Assembly: GCA_910588695.1 (NCBI GenBank)
Contig: CAJUOV010000009.1
Span: 1 to 64,000 of the forward strand
Reading direction: 5' to 3'
Source: an uncultured Christensenellaceae bacterium
GTDB taxonomy: Bacteria; Bacillota; Clostridia; Christensenellales; Borkfalkiaceae
DNA: 64,000 bases
The notes below the pieces were generated by a model that worked only from the letters and a program-made list of their open reading frames with translations, was not told where the DNA came from and ran no database searches. Shown here piece by piece: positions 43,997 through 51,780 of this stretch. The number at the start of each line of letters is the position of its first letter. The stretch's first letter is position 1. Position numbers and translations under genes: made by a program.

Positions 43997-46342
43997 TTAC
44001 CGGACGTGAACCGTAATGGAAATAACGCTGTAAGGTTTGATCTCGTAGCCGAACGTACCGTCTGAAAACGCGCCGATCACAAAAGATTCGGGGGCAACGT
44101 TCGTCTCGGTCAGAGTGTTTTTCGCCGTTCTGTCGTCGCATTGGAGCACGGTCACGGAAGCATTGCCTTTGAGCTTGACGCCCGAAAGCGAAACGTCCGC
44201 CTTGACCGTATCGCCGCACGCATTGACGATCTTTATGATCACGTCGCCGTTCTCGGCAAGGCTTGCAACATAGTAGAGTTTATCGACCGTCTTTTTCACC
44301 GTCGAACCCGCATTGTCCGCGGCAAGTTCAAAGGTCGGAGAGAGCCCCTCGCGCCACGCGAGTTCGTGATTTTCCGCCGCCACTCTGTACGCGCCCTGAT
44401 TTTTCATAAAGAGCTGCTGCACATAGTAATTGGTCGAAAGTACAAGCTCGGTGCTTGTATAGTACATCATATCGGTGCCCCACTGGTTGCCCGCCTGCGC
44501 CGCGCCGAACATGGGCGCGTATGCCGCAAGTTTGATGATGTCGCCGTTACGCTCGTAACCCGTCATGATCGCCGCTTCCGAGAGCGCGGTGATCCACTCG
44601 TTGTTCTGATACTTCGTAAATCCTTCCGTCGCAACGCCGCCGTTCGCCGAATACTCGCCCACGAAAACCTCGTAGTATTTCTCCTCGTTGTCGTAGGAAC
44701 GGAGATAGGAATCATACATCGCATGTTTTTCGAGAAGAGCGGGATAGCTAACGTAATAGTGCTGATCGACTACGCCGTATTCGCTGACCGTTTCGATCTT
44801 GCGATTGGGATTTGTCGCTTTCAGATACCGTTCCGCGGCGGCTTTCGCAAGTCCCCCCGTCAATCCGGAACCGCTCTGCGAAGGCTGTTCGCAGTCGGAT
44901 AAAAACATTCCGTTCCCGACGATCGGCTTGACCGAATATCTTTCAAGCGCGTTCATAAAAGCGTCGTCTTCGAGGAACTTCTCGTAATAATCCGAAAAAT
45001 AAACGCCGTATTGCTCGTTGCCGATCCCGAGATAGCTCATTTCGAAAGGTTCGGGATGCCCGAGATCGGAACGGATCTTCCCCCATTTCGTATCCGTATC
45101 GCCCTTTGCAAACTCAATCAGATCAATCGCGTCGCGAATATAGTCTTTCACATTCAGATTATGACGTCCGTTGAGTTTGACCGGATTTTTTGCAGCGCCG
45201 CCCTGACAGCTCAGTCCGCAGTTAACGACGGGCACCGCGCTCGCCCCTACGCTCTCGCACAAAAGGAAATACTCGTAGAAGCCGATCGCATAGGTCATAT
45301 CGTAATAATTTATATATTTATTATCCCACAACGCCCACAGATCGGGATTGGGCTTTCTCGTGACAGGCTCGCCGTAAGTCGTAACCTCTTTCAGGGTGCC
45401 GTCCGAATTTTCTTGATAGGTAAAGGCGGGCACAACGTCGTCGCCCGCGTTATTGCCGTTCTGCACCGCGCCGATCGAGTTCTTCCAATCGTAGGCGCAT
45501 TCCTGCCCCATCTGGGAATTCCCCTCGATGATGCAGCCGCCGGGAAAACGGATAAATTTGGGACTTAAATCTTTGATCGCATTATAGGGAATGTTTTTGA
45601 TTCCCACCGTGGAATCGCCCGTCTCCAACGAAACGCCGTCGATAAACATTTCGGTGTTCGCGGGAATCCTGAGTTCGAAACTTAGCCCCGCGCCGCTCTT
45701 GGTCCCGCTCGCCGTAAGCCTGCGCGTATATTTTATCCAGCCGCTGTTTTCAAGAATGTTGACCGTCTCTTCGAGGTAATTGTTTTTGCCGTCCGTCATC
45801 AGAATTTTCAGATCGAACGCCGCGCCCGCGTTTTTGATAAAGGCGGAAAAAATATAATCCGTCCCCTCCTGCACGGCAAACGGAACGCAGTTGATATATC
45901 CCGCGTTGCGCAATCCACCCTCGACGGAACCGGTCGCGACGCGCGCATAACCCGGATTGACGTTTTTGTTTTTATACGCATCGGTCTCGGCAAAAATCCC
46001 GTTCGCATCCGTTTTCACTTCGAACGCAGCGTTTCCGATCGCAGTCCAACCGTGCTTATCGTCCCTTGTAATCGCGTCGAAAGAGCCGTTAATCAGGAGA
46101 TTGTCGTCTAAATAATACGACGCGTAGTTGATGTCTTCCAAGAATACGCCGAAGAGGGTATCCGAAATTTTGTATTCCGCGCCCTCTTTCTTGGTTCCGT
46201 TCACGCTAAGCGTTACGTCCGCATCCGCGCCGTAAGCGGGCGCTTCCCAGTCCCACGTAACCGAATCGTTACAGGCGGACAGTAACGCCGCGGAAGCCAT
46301 TGCCGCAACAACCGCAAAACTGCAAATTGCCCTCTTTTTCAT
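43997..46342 (-). CDS. Extracellular alpha-L-arabinofuranosidase lipoprotein, GH51
   Basis: 781 aa. The signal peptide ends in the lipobox ALLSAC. An N-terminal GH51 strand (FGVFLEDINYASYYLDDN) is followed by a CBM4_9-like insert and the barrel with KFIRFPGGCIIEGNSQ. The acid/base Glu is in LGIGNEQY and the nucleophile Glu in VFVGEYSAN. It should cleave terminal arabinofuranose from polysaccharide at the cell surface, complementing the cytoplasmic GH51 at 19658-21607. SD GGGGGGAG precedes ATG 46342. It is monocistronic with its own promoter and terminator. Confidence 0.92.
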   Translation of the reverse strand: MKKRAICSFAVVAAMASAALLSACNDSVTWDWEAPAYGADADVTLSVNGTKKEGAEYKISDTLFGVFLEDINYASYYLDDNLLINGSFDAITRDDKHGWTAIGNAAFEVKTDANGIFAETDAYKNKNVNPGYARVATGSVEGGLRNAGYINCVPFAVQEGTDYIFSAFIKNAGAAFDLKILMTDGKNNYLEETVNILENSGWIKYTRRLTASGTKSGAGLSFELRIPANTEMFIDGVSLETGDSTVGIKNIPYNAIKDLSPKFIRFPGGCIIEGNSQMGQECAYDWKNSIGAVQNGNNAGDDVVPAFTYQENSDGTLKEVTTYGEPVTRKPNPDLWALWDNKYINYYDMTYAIGFYEYFLLCESVGASAVPVVNCGLSCQGGAAKNPVKLNGRHNLNVKDYIRDAIDLIEFAKGDTDTKWGKIRSDLGHPEPFEMSYLGIGNEQYGVYFSDYYEKFLEDDAFMNALERYSVKPIVGNGMFLSDCEQPSQSGSGLTGGLAKAAAERYLKATNPNRKIETVSEYGVVDQHYYVSYPALLEKHAMYDSYLRSYDNEEKYYEVFVGEYSANGGVATEGFTKYQNNEWITALSEAAIMTGYERNGDIIKLAAYAPMFGAAQAGNQWGTDMMYYTSTELVLSTNYYVQQLFMKNQGAYRVAAENHELAWREGLSPTFELAADNAGSTVKKTVDKLYYVASLAENGDVIIKIVNACGDTVKADVSLSGVKLKGNASVTVLQCDDRTAKNTLTETNVAPESFVIGAFSDGTFGYEIKPYSVISITVHVR

Positions 46343-46365
46343 ATCGCTCCCCCCTGATTGCCTGT

Positions 46366-46394
46366 ATTATATCACGCTCATTTGTAAATTGCAA
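46366..46394 (-). promoter_or_regulatory. Sigma-A promoter for the GH51 lipoprotein
   Basis: TTGCAA (46394-46389), 17-nt spacer, TATAAT (46371-46366). Confidence 0.83.
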
Positions 46395-46449
46395 TACTTT
46401 TAATTGATTTTTTTGTAAAATATTTTATTTTTTTGTGAATGATTATCGC

Positions 46450-46484
46450 AAAAAAATCCCCGCCTTAAAAAAGCAAAGCGGGGA
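46450..46484 (-). terminator. Terminator of der-plsY
   Basis: 6-bp stem CCCCGC/GCGGGG extended by A-T pairs, followed by T7 on the minus strand. Confidence 0.85.
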
Positions 46485-46490
46485 GATAAA

Positions 46491-47225
46491 TCACATATTG
46501 TCCATGCCGCGCTTTCCGCCGTGTAACTTTTTGACGGAAGTACGGTGCTCTTCGCCCGCAAACAATCGCACAAGATTTTTGCGGTGCGAAAACCAAGTAA
46601 GAAAATTCATGAAAAGCAACATCATCAAAAGGAACACGACATAGCCGTTCATTGCGCCGACATATCTTGAATAAAACATCGTCCCCTGCCACACCGAGAA
46701 CGCCGTCACTCCCAGCAACGAGCCCATCGATCCCATTTCCGTCACGAGAATAAAGAGAAGCACGAGAATGAGTCCGACCAGCATAAAAAGGAAATACCAC
46801 GGATTTTCGCAGCCGATTCCGAACCAGAATACGCCGTAAGTCGTGGCGATCCCCTTTCCCCCTTTGAATTTCATTGTTACGGGGTAAATATGTCCGACGA
46901 TCGCCGCAATCCCGACAAGATAACGCACAACGTCAGAAACCAGAACGTCCGTCCCCGCAAACACGTAATTTGCAAAGATATAATGAACGGCTATCACGGG
47001 AACCCCGCCTTTCAGACAGTCGAAGAGGAAGTTCACAAGCCCCACTTTCAAACCGAATTCACGGCTCATGTTCATTGTACCGGGATTTCCGCTGCCGATC
47101 TTGCGCACGTCTTTATGATGCGCTTTCGAGATGATGACCGCAAAATTGATACAACCTAAAAAATAACTGACGACAGCGGCAAAAAGAAGCCAATACCAAC
47201 AATCCGAAAACGCTATTTCCCGCAT
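46491..47225 (-). CDS. plsY: Glycerol-3-phosphate acyltransferase PlsY
   Basis: 244 aa, slightly longer than the usual ~200. Conserved motifs are IGSGNPGTMNM (acyl-phosphate/G3P site) and KFKGGKGIATTYG, between about five to six membrane segments. It acylates glycerol-3-phosphate from acyl-phosphate, the first step of membrane lipid synthesis. SD GGAGG; 4 nt separate it from der, so both are on one transcript, a frequent pairing in Firmicutes. In this copy an N-rather-usual 'GTMN' replaces the more common GATN variant. Confidence 0.93.
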   Translation of the reverse strand: MREIAFSDCWYWLLFAAVVSYFLGCINFAVIISKAHHKDVRKIGSGNPGTMNMSREFGLKVGLVNFLFDCLKGGVPVIAVHYIFANYVFAGTDVLVSDVVRYLVGIAAIVGHIYPVTMKFKGGKGIATTYGVFWFGIGCENPWYFLFMLVGLILVLLFILVTEMGSMGSLLGVTAFSVWQGTMFYSRYVGAMNGYVVFLLMMLLFMNFLTWFSHRKNLVRLFAGEEHRTSVKKLHGGKRGMDNM

Positions 47226-47229
47226 TCCG

Positions 47230-48543
47230 TCAATCCTCCTTCTTTTTGGTGCGCGTTACGATCCTGACGGGAGTGCCCGAAAAATCGTAAGCCTCCCGCA
47301 GAACGTTTTCAAGATACCGCCCGTAGGAAAAATGCATGAGTTTTTCATCGTTGACCTGCAACGCAAAGAGGGGCGGGTTGATCGAAACCTGCGAAGCATA
47401 ATAAAGTTTGAGCCGTTTTCCGTTGTAAGAAGGCGGTTCGGAAATCCGCATCGCGTCTTGCAGCAGATCGTTGAGCGCGCCCGTTGTGATCCGCCGCCCC
47501 GCGTTCGCATACGCCTCTTCCGCCAGCGAAAGAATTTTATCCATGCGCTGACCCGTCTTTGCCGAAACATACACGGACTTGAAGTAGTCCATGAATTTAA
47601 GATCTTCTTTGAGCTTTTTATCAAACTTCTCTATGGTATGCGTATCTTTTTCGATAATATCCCACTTGTTCATCGCAATCACGGAAGGCTTTCCCTCTTC
47701 ATGCGCCATGCCGATGATTCTCACGTCTTGCTCGGTCAATCCCTCGTTGCTGTCCACGACGAGAACGACGACGTCCGCCCGCCGCAAAGCGTCGAGCGCG
47801 CGAAGCACAGAATAATATTCCACGTCGTCTTCCACCGCGCGTTTTCTCCGGATCCCCGCCGTATCGATCAGAGTATACTTTTTTCCGTCTCTCGAAAAAG
47901 GAGTGTCGATCGCGTCCCGCGTCGTTCCCGCGACGGGCGCGACGATTGTGCGCTCTTCGCCCAGAATACGGTTGACGATAGAGCTTTTGCCAGCGTTGGG
48001 TTTGCCGACCACGGCGATCTTCAACGAACCGTCCTCTTCCTTTTCTCCCCTTTCGAACTTTTCCACCGCCGCGTCCAAGAGATCGCCGATCCCGCGCGAA
48101 TGCTCGGAGGAGACTGCAAAAGGTTCGCCGAGACCCAGAGAATAAAACTCAAAGAGCTTATCGGGCGAATATTCGTCGATTTTATTGACGACGAGGAAGA
48201 CGGGTTTTTTCGAACGGCGAAGTATTTCCGCCACATCGTAATCGGAAGGGGTTAAGCCCTCCTTCCCGTCCGTAAAGAAAAATATTTCGTCCGCAGTGTC
48301 GATCGCAAGGCTTGCCTGCACGGCAATCCTGCGGCGCATATCGTCGTCGCTTTTCAGCTCGATTCCGCCCGTATCGACGAGCGTAAAAGGTTTGCCCCGC
48401 CACTCCGCAGAGGCATAGATACGGTCGCGGGTCACCCCCGGTCTGTTTTCCGTTATGGCGATCTTGCGCCCCGCAACACGGTTGAAAAAGGTGCTCTTCC
48501 CCACGTTGGGTTTTCCTACGATCGCAATCAAAGGTTGTTTCAT
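47230..48543 (-). CDS. der: Ribosome biogenesis GTPase Der (EngA)
   Basis: 437 aa with two tandem GTPase domains and a KH-like C-terminal domain. G1 motifs are GKPNVGKST and GKPNAGKSS; G3 are DTGG and DTAG; G4 are NKID and NKWD. It is essential for 50S subunit maturation. ATG 48543 begins MKQPLIAIVGKPN, the usual start; a longer frame upstream is discarded. It has no Shine-Dalgarno: the -10 box ends 9 nt before the ATG, so the mRNA of an essential GTPase is predicted near-leaderless. Confidence 0.96.
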   Translation of the reverse strand: MKQPLIAIVGKPNVGKSTFFNRVAGRKIAITENRPGVTRDRIYASAEWRGKPFTLVDTGGIELKSDDDMRRRIAVQASLAIDTADEIFFFTDGKEGLTPSDYDVAEILRRSKKPVFLVVNKIDEYSPDKLFEFYSLGLGEPFAVSSEHSRGIGDLLDAAVEKFERGEKEEDGSLKIAVVGKPNAGKSSIVNRILGEERTIVAPVAGTTRDAIDTPFSRDGKKYTLIDTAGIRRKRAVEDDVEYYSVLRALDALRRADVVVLVVDSNEGLTEQDVRIIGMAHEEGKPSVIAMNKWDIIEKDTHTIEKFDKKLKEDLKFMDYFKSVYVSAKTGQRMDKILSLAEEAYANAGRRITTGALNDLLQDAMRISEPPSYNGKRLKLYYASQVSINPPLFALQVNDEKLMHFSYGRYLENVLREAYDFSGTPVRIVTRTKKKED

Positions 48544-48552
48544 ACTGATCTT

Positions 48553-48581
48553 ATTATAATGATATTGGTTTGCTTTGTAAA
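48553..48581 (-). promoter_or_regulatory. Near-leaderless promoter for der-plsY
   Basis: TTTACA (48581-48576), 17-nt spacer, TATAAT (48558-48553), then 9 nt to ATG 48543. The -35 follows directly after the upstream terminator. Confidence 0.82.
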
Positions 48582-48582
48582 G

Positions 48583-48606
48583 AAAAAACGGCTCGGAAGC
48601 CGTTTT
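48583..48606 (-). terminator. Terminator of the 96-aa membrane protein gene
   Basis: 8-bp stem AAAACGGC/GCCGTTTT with a 6-nt loop and T6 on the minus strand. Confidence 0.9.
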
Positions 48607-48620
48607 CTTTTTTTTGCTCT

Positions 48621-48911
48621 TTATCCGACGTAAACGTGAAGCACGCCGAACACAACGCCGAACACATAGATCACCAGCGCGATCCAATAGGTTACTTTCC
48701 AGCCCGTTTTCTTATACTTGACCCAATCGTATGCGGGAAGCGCAACCGCCACCAGCAGCGCGATCTTGGCAAGCAGCTCAAAGATATTGACGATCTGGCT
48801 GTCAACTCCGCACCAAGTGAGAATTCCGCCGACTACGAAGAGAACCGCGGTAACAAGAATCCCCCAAAAAGCGCAACCTCTTGTAAAATCGTTTTTGTTT
48901 CCGTTTGACAT
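48621..48911 (-). CDS. Small membrane protein of unknown function
   Basis: 96 aa with three hydrophobic segments (about residues 15-34, 43-60, 72-93) and a polar N terminus MSNGNKNDFTRG. No family motif is recognised. SD AGAGGTG precedes ATG 48911. It is transcribed away from the dipeptidase gene from a closely spaced divergent promoter. Confidence 0.75.
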   Translation of the reverse strand: MSNGNKNDFTRGCAFWGILVTAVLFVVGGILTWCGVDSQIVNIFELLAKIALLVAVALPAYDWVKYKKTGWKVTYWIALVIYVFGVVFGVLHVYVG

Positions 48912-48940
48912 TTCGTCACCTCTAAATTTATTTTTGTTTG

Positions 48941-48969
48941 ATTATAGCATATCGCTTTTGAAAATGCAA
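48941..48969 (-). promoter_or_regulatory. Sigma-A promoter for the 96-aa membrane protein
   Basis: TTGCAT (48969-48964), 17-nt spacer, TATAAT (48946-48941). Confidence 0.82.
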
Positions 48970-49014
48970 CGGTTTTACCCGTAAAATTTCATCGGAAAAT
49001 TACGTCTTGCACGG

Positions 49015-49043
49015 TTGACTTCCTTTTACGCAAATGCTACAAT
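49015..49043 (+). promoter_or_regulatory. Leaderless-type promoter for the dipeptidase
   Basis: TTGACT (49015-49020), 17-nt spacer, TACAAT (49038-49043), then 6 nt to ATG 49050. Confidence 0.83.
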
Positions 49044-49049
49044 AGCGGC

Positions 49050-50309
49050 ATGAAAAATTATCTCGACCAAGCCGTACAGGCTATCTCCGAAAATATCCGT
49101 TTCGACTCTTCGCTCTCCTCTCCCCTCGAGGGAATGCCCTTCGGCAAGGGCGCGGCGGACTGCCTTGCACACTTTCTTTCATTGGCGGAACGCCTCGGTT
49201 TTCAGACGCGCAACTACGACAACTATGTAGGCGAAGTTTTGTTCGGCGCGGGAGAAGAGTCGTTTGCGATCCTCGCTCACCTCGACGTGGTGCCCGCGGG
49301 AAACGGCTGGCAGAAACCGCCCTTCGCGGGAATCGTCGAAAACGGAAAAATTTTCGGTCGGGGCGCGATGGATGACAAAGGTCCCGCGATCGCTTCCCTC
49401 TTCGCTCTCAAAAAACTAAAAGACGAGGGCTTTATCCCCCGTAAAACGGTCAGGCTTATCGTGGGTATGAACGAGGAATGCGGATGGAAGTGTATCGAAC
49501 ATTACAAGAAAGTCGCCCGAATGCCCGAAACGGGATTTTCTCCCGACGCGAACTTTCCCGTGATATACGCGGAAAAAGGCATTCTTCATATCCGCGTCCG
49601 TTTTCCCGTCGCTGACAACCTCTTTACCTCGTTCGAAGGCGGGGAACGCGTGAATATGGTCTGCGATTACTGCGAAGCGACGCCCCTTGCTCCCGTCGAT
49701 AGGGCGCGCGCCGAACTTCTCGGGCTCGAAACCCAAAACGGAAAACTCGTCTCGCGCGGCAAGAGCGCGCACGGCTCCACTCCCGAAGAGGGCAAGAACG
49801 CCGTTCTGCCCCTTCTGGAATATTTCGGTCTGAACCGCGTAACCGATTGTCTTTTCAAAGATATTTATGGGTTAAAGACCCTGAAAGACGAGACGGGATA
49901 TCTCACCCTCTCGCCCGACGTTGCGAGCTATGAAAAGGGTGTTCTGTCTCTTCTCGTCGACATCCGCTACCCCGCAACGCTTCCCCTTTCCGCAGTCACA
50001 GAGAAACTCGATCTCTTCGGCGTCAAATGCGAAACGGTCTCTCATCAGGCTCCGCTGTTTAACGAACGAGAGTGCGAACTCGTGAAAACGCTTTGCAGCG
50101 TGTACGACGAATACACGGGCAAAACGCACGAACCGATCGCGATCGGCGGCGGCACTTACGCGCGGGCGCTTCAATGCGGCGCGGCGTTCGGACCCGAAAT
50201 CGACGGCGAGGAAGTGACCATTCATCAAGCGAACGAATATATCACGATCGACCGCGTAAAGCTCATGATCGGGGTCTACGCGGAGGCAGTCAGACGGCTG
50301 ACGAAATAA
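49050..50309 (+). CDS. M20 metallodipeptidase, Sapep/PepV type
   Basis: 419 aa. Metal ligands are in AHLDVVPAGNGW, GRGAMDDKGPAIA, NEECGW and SPDANFPV; the late ligand His is in VTIHQANEY. Such enzymes hydrolyse dipeptides in the cytoplasm with two metal ions. One of only two plus-strand genes after position 4319. There is no SD, and the promoter geometry puts the start site on the ATG. It ends at a shared bidirectional terminator with degV. Confidence 0.93.
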   Translation: MKNYLDQAVQAISENIRFDSSLSSPLEGMPFGKGAADCLAHFLSLAERLGFQTRNYDNYVGEVLFGAGEESFAILAHLDVVPAGNGWQKPPFAGIVENGKIFGRGAMDDKGPAIASLFALKKLKDEGFIPRKTVRLIVGMNEECGWKCIEHYKKVARMPETGFSPDANFPVIYAEKGILHIRVRFPVADNLFTSFEGGERVNMVCDYCEATPLAPVDRARAELLGLETQNGKLVSRGKSAHGSTPEEGKNAVLPLLEYFGLNRVTDCLFKDIYGLKTLKDETGYLTLSPDVASYEKGVLSLLVDIRYPATLPLSAVTEKLDLFGVKCETVSHQAPLFNERECELVKTLCSVYDEYTGKTHEPIAIGGGTYARALQCGAAFGPEIDGEEVTIHQANEYITIDRVKLMIGVYAEAVRRLTK

Positions 50310-50320
50310 ACTGTATTCCA

Positions 50321-50360
50321 AATACGCCGCGCTCAATGTTCAATGCGCGGCGTATTTTTA
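50321..50360. terminator. Bidirectional terminator between dipeptidase and DegV genes
   Basis: 12-bp perfect stem AATACGCCGCGC/GCGCGGCGTATT (50321-50332/50345-50356) with T-rich flanks on both strands. Confidence 0.92.
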
Positions 50361-51206
50361 TTCTTTCGCAAAAAATGCGACGCCGACCGCCCCCGGTCCG
50401 ATATGGGTGCCGATCGTAGAACCGATCATATGCGTAGGCAACTGAGAAACGCTGTCCGCCCAGAGCGCGCGGCTGTCTTCGACGTATTTTTTAAGAAGAG
50501 AATCGTCAAGCCCCGACCAGATGACGCAGTGCGGCATCGAAAAATCCACCCCCTTCTCGCGCACAAGCTGATTCAAAAGATTGTTGCTCTTTTTGGAACC
50601 GATCGCCTTACCCACCAATTTCACTTCGCCGCCGATCACGCCGATCACGGGTTTGACCGAAAGCACTCCGCCCGCAAACGCTGCCATTGCGGAAATTCTT
50701 CCGCCCTTTTTGAGATATAAAAGCGTATCCAACACAGCCATCACGTTAATTCTGTGTTTGACTTTTTCGAGTTCGTCCGCGATCTCGTCCGCGTCTTTCC
50801 CCTGTTCTCTCAACCTCAGAGCATAGAGAAGAAGCGCCCTCTCTCCCGCGCTTGCGTTCAGACTGTCGACGACGCGCACTCTACCGCCGAATCGTTTCGC
50901 CGCCGTGACCGCGCTCTTATACGTACCCGAGAGCTTGGACGAAATGGTGATCGCAACGACATCCGATCCGTCCGCGGTCATCGTTTCAAAAGCCTCTTCA
51001 AACTGATAAGGATTGATCTGACTCGTGCGCGGCAGTTCGGCGCTCTCGATGAGCCGCTCGAAAAACTGCCTCTTCGTAAAATCCACTCCGTCCGAATATT
51101 CGCCGTCTTCGAATGTAATTTTCATGGAAATAAGTTCCGCACCCAATTCTTCCGCCTCGTTCAGATCGACGTCCGAAGCGGAATCAATCAATATTTTTAC
51201 CGACAT
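50358..51206 (-). CDS. DegV family fatty-acid-binding protein (copy 1)
   Basis: 282 aa DegV fold. N-terminal KILIDSASDVDLNEAEE, central TSQINPYQFEEAF, and C-terminal SMIGSTIGTHIGPGAVGVAF are typical. Related proteins (FakB) present fatty acids to the FakA kinase; no fakA is in the window. SD AAGGAG lies within the end of the marR gene, and the two overlap by 23 nt, so this DegV is under MarR control. Confidence 0.92.
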   Translation of the reverse strand: MSVKILIDSASDVDLNEAEELGAELISMKITFEDGEYSDGVDFTKRQFFERLIESAELPRTSQINPYQFEEAFETMTADGSDVVAITISSKLSGTYKSAVTAAKRFGGRVRVVDSLNASAGERALLLYALRLREQGKDADEIADELEKVKHRINVMAVLDTLLYLKKGGRISAMAAFAGGVLSVKPVIGVIGGEVKLVGKAIGSKKSNNLLNQLVREKGVDFSMPHCVIWSGLDDSLLKKYVEDSRALWADSVSQLPTHMIGSTIGTHIGPGAVGVAFFAKE

Positions 51207-51648
51207 TTCTTTCTTCTCCTTGACAAATTTCTTTTAGATTTCTTTCGATTGCGCGGAGCGCGCGATACATTGCTTGCGTATCCTCCGCCGAGATTCCCTC
51301 TCTTGCTTTTGAGAGGATCGCGTCTATTTTTTCCGCGACCGTCTTTCCCACCGCAAGCCCCCGCTCAGTCAATCTTACGGGACTTCTGTACTTTTTCGCG
51401 GTCTCTTCGCCGCAGACGTAACCCTCTCTTCCGAGAAAGTCAAGCGCACGGGAGACAGCGGCTTTATCCTCGCCGCACTCGTCGCACAGCTCTCTTGCCG
51501 TAAGCGGCTTTTCCGCCCGATACAGATAATACAGGCAGGTGACGTGAGCCCCCTTTAACCCGAGGCGGGACATCTCGTCCCACTTCAATTTATGGATACA
51601 TCTGACGATCCCGTTCAATAACAGGGTAAAATTGCTGAATCTGTCCAT
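51184..51648 (-). CDS. MarR-family transcriptional regulator
   Basis: 154 aa from ATG 51648 (SD GGAGG). The winged helix-turn-helix includes LTARELCDECGEDKAAVSRAL and the wing KKYRSPVRLTERG. It is followed by degV with overlap. Two palindromic operators flank its -10 box, indicating negative autoregulation. The pairing with a fatty-acid-binding DegV suggests sensing of fatty acids or related lipophilic ligands, by analogy with FabT/FarR; this is inference. Confidence 0.92.
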   Translation of the reverse strand: MDRFSNFTLLLNGIVRCIHKLKWDEMSRLGLKGAHVTCLYYLYRAEKPLTARELCDECGEDKAAVSRALDFLGREGYVCGEETAKKYRSPVRLTERGLAVGKTVAEKIDAILSKAREGISAEDTQAMYRALRAIERNLKEICQGEERNVGKNID

Positions 51649-51657
51649 ATTGCCTCC

Positions 51658-51707
51658 TGTTGACATATCAACAAGTATTATAACCGTATCTTGTTGATAT
51701 GTCAACA
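51658..51707. promoter_or_regulatory. Twin MarR operators flanking the marR-degV promoter
   Basis: Two 16-bp near-perfect palindromes, TGTTGACATATCAACA (51658-51673) and TGTTGATATGTCAACA (51692-51707), are inverted copies of each other 18 bp apart. One covers the -35, the other the start site. Confidence 0.9.
51677..51705 (-). promoter_or_regulatory. marR-degV promoter
   Basis: TTGACA (51705-51700), 17-nt spacer, TATAAT (51682-51677), both perfect consensus, embedded in the operators. Confidence 0.93.
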
Positions 51708-51724
51708 AATTATGCGCCGAAATA

Positions 51725-51762
51725 ATAAAAAATGCGCACCCGCCTAAAAAAACAAGGTGCGC
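51725..51762 (-). terminator. ileS terminator
   Basis: 7-bp stem GCGCACC/GGTGCGC (51734-51740/51756-51762) followed by T6 on the minus strand. Confidence 0.85.
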
Positions 51763-51780
51763 CGTGCGTTTCAGATGAAA

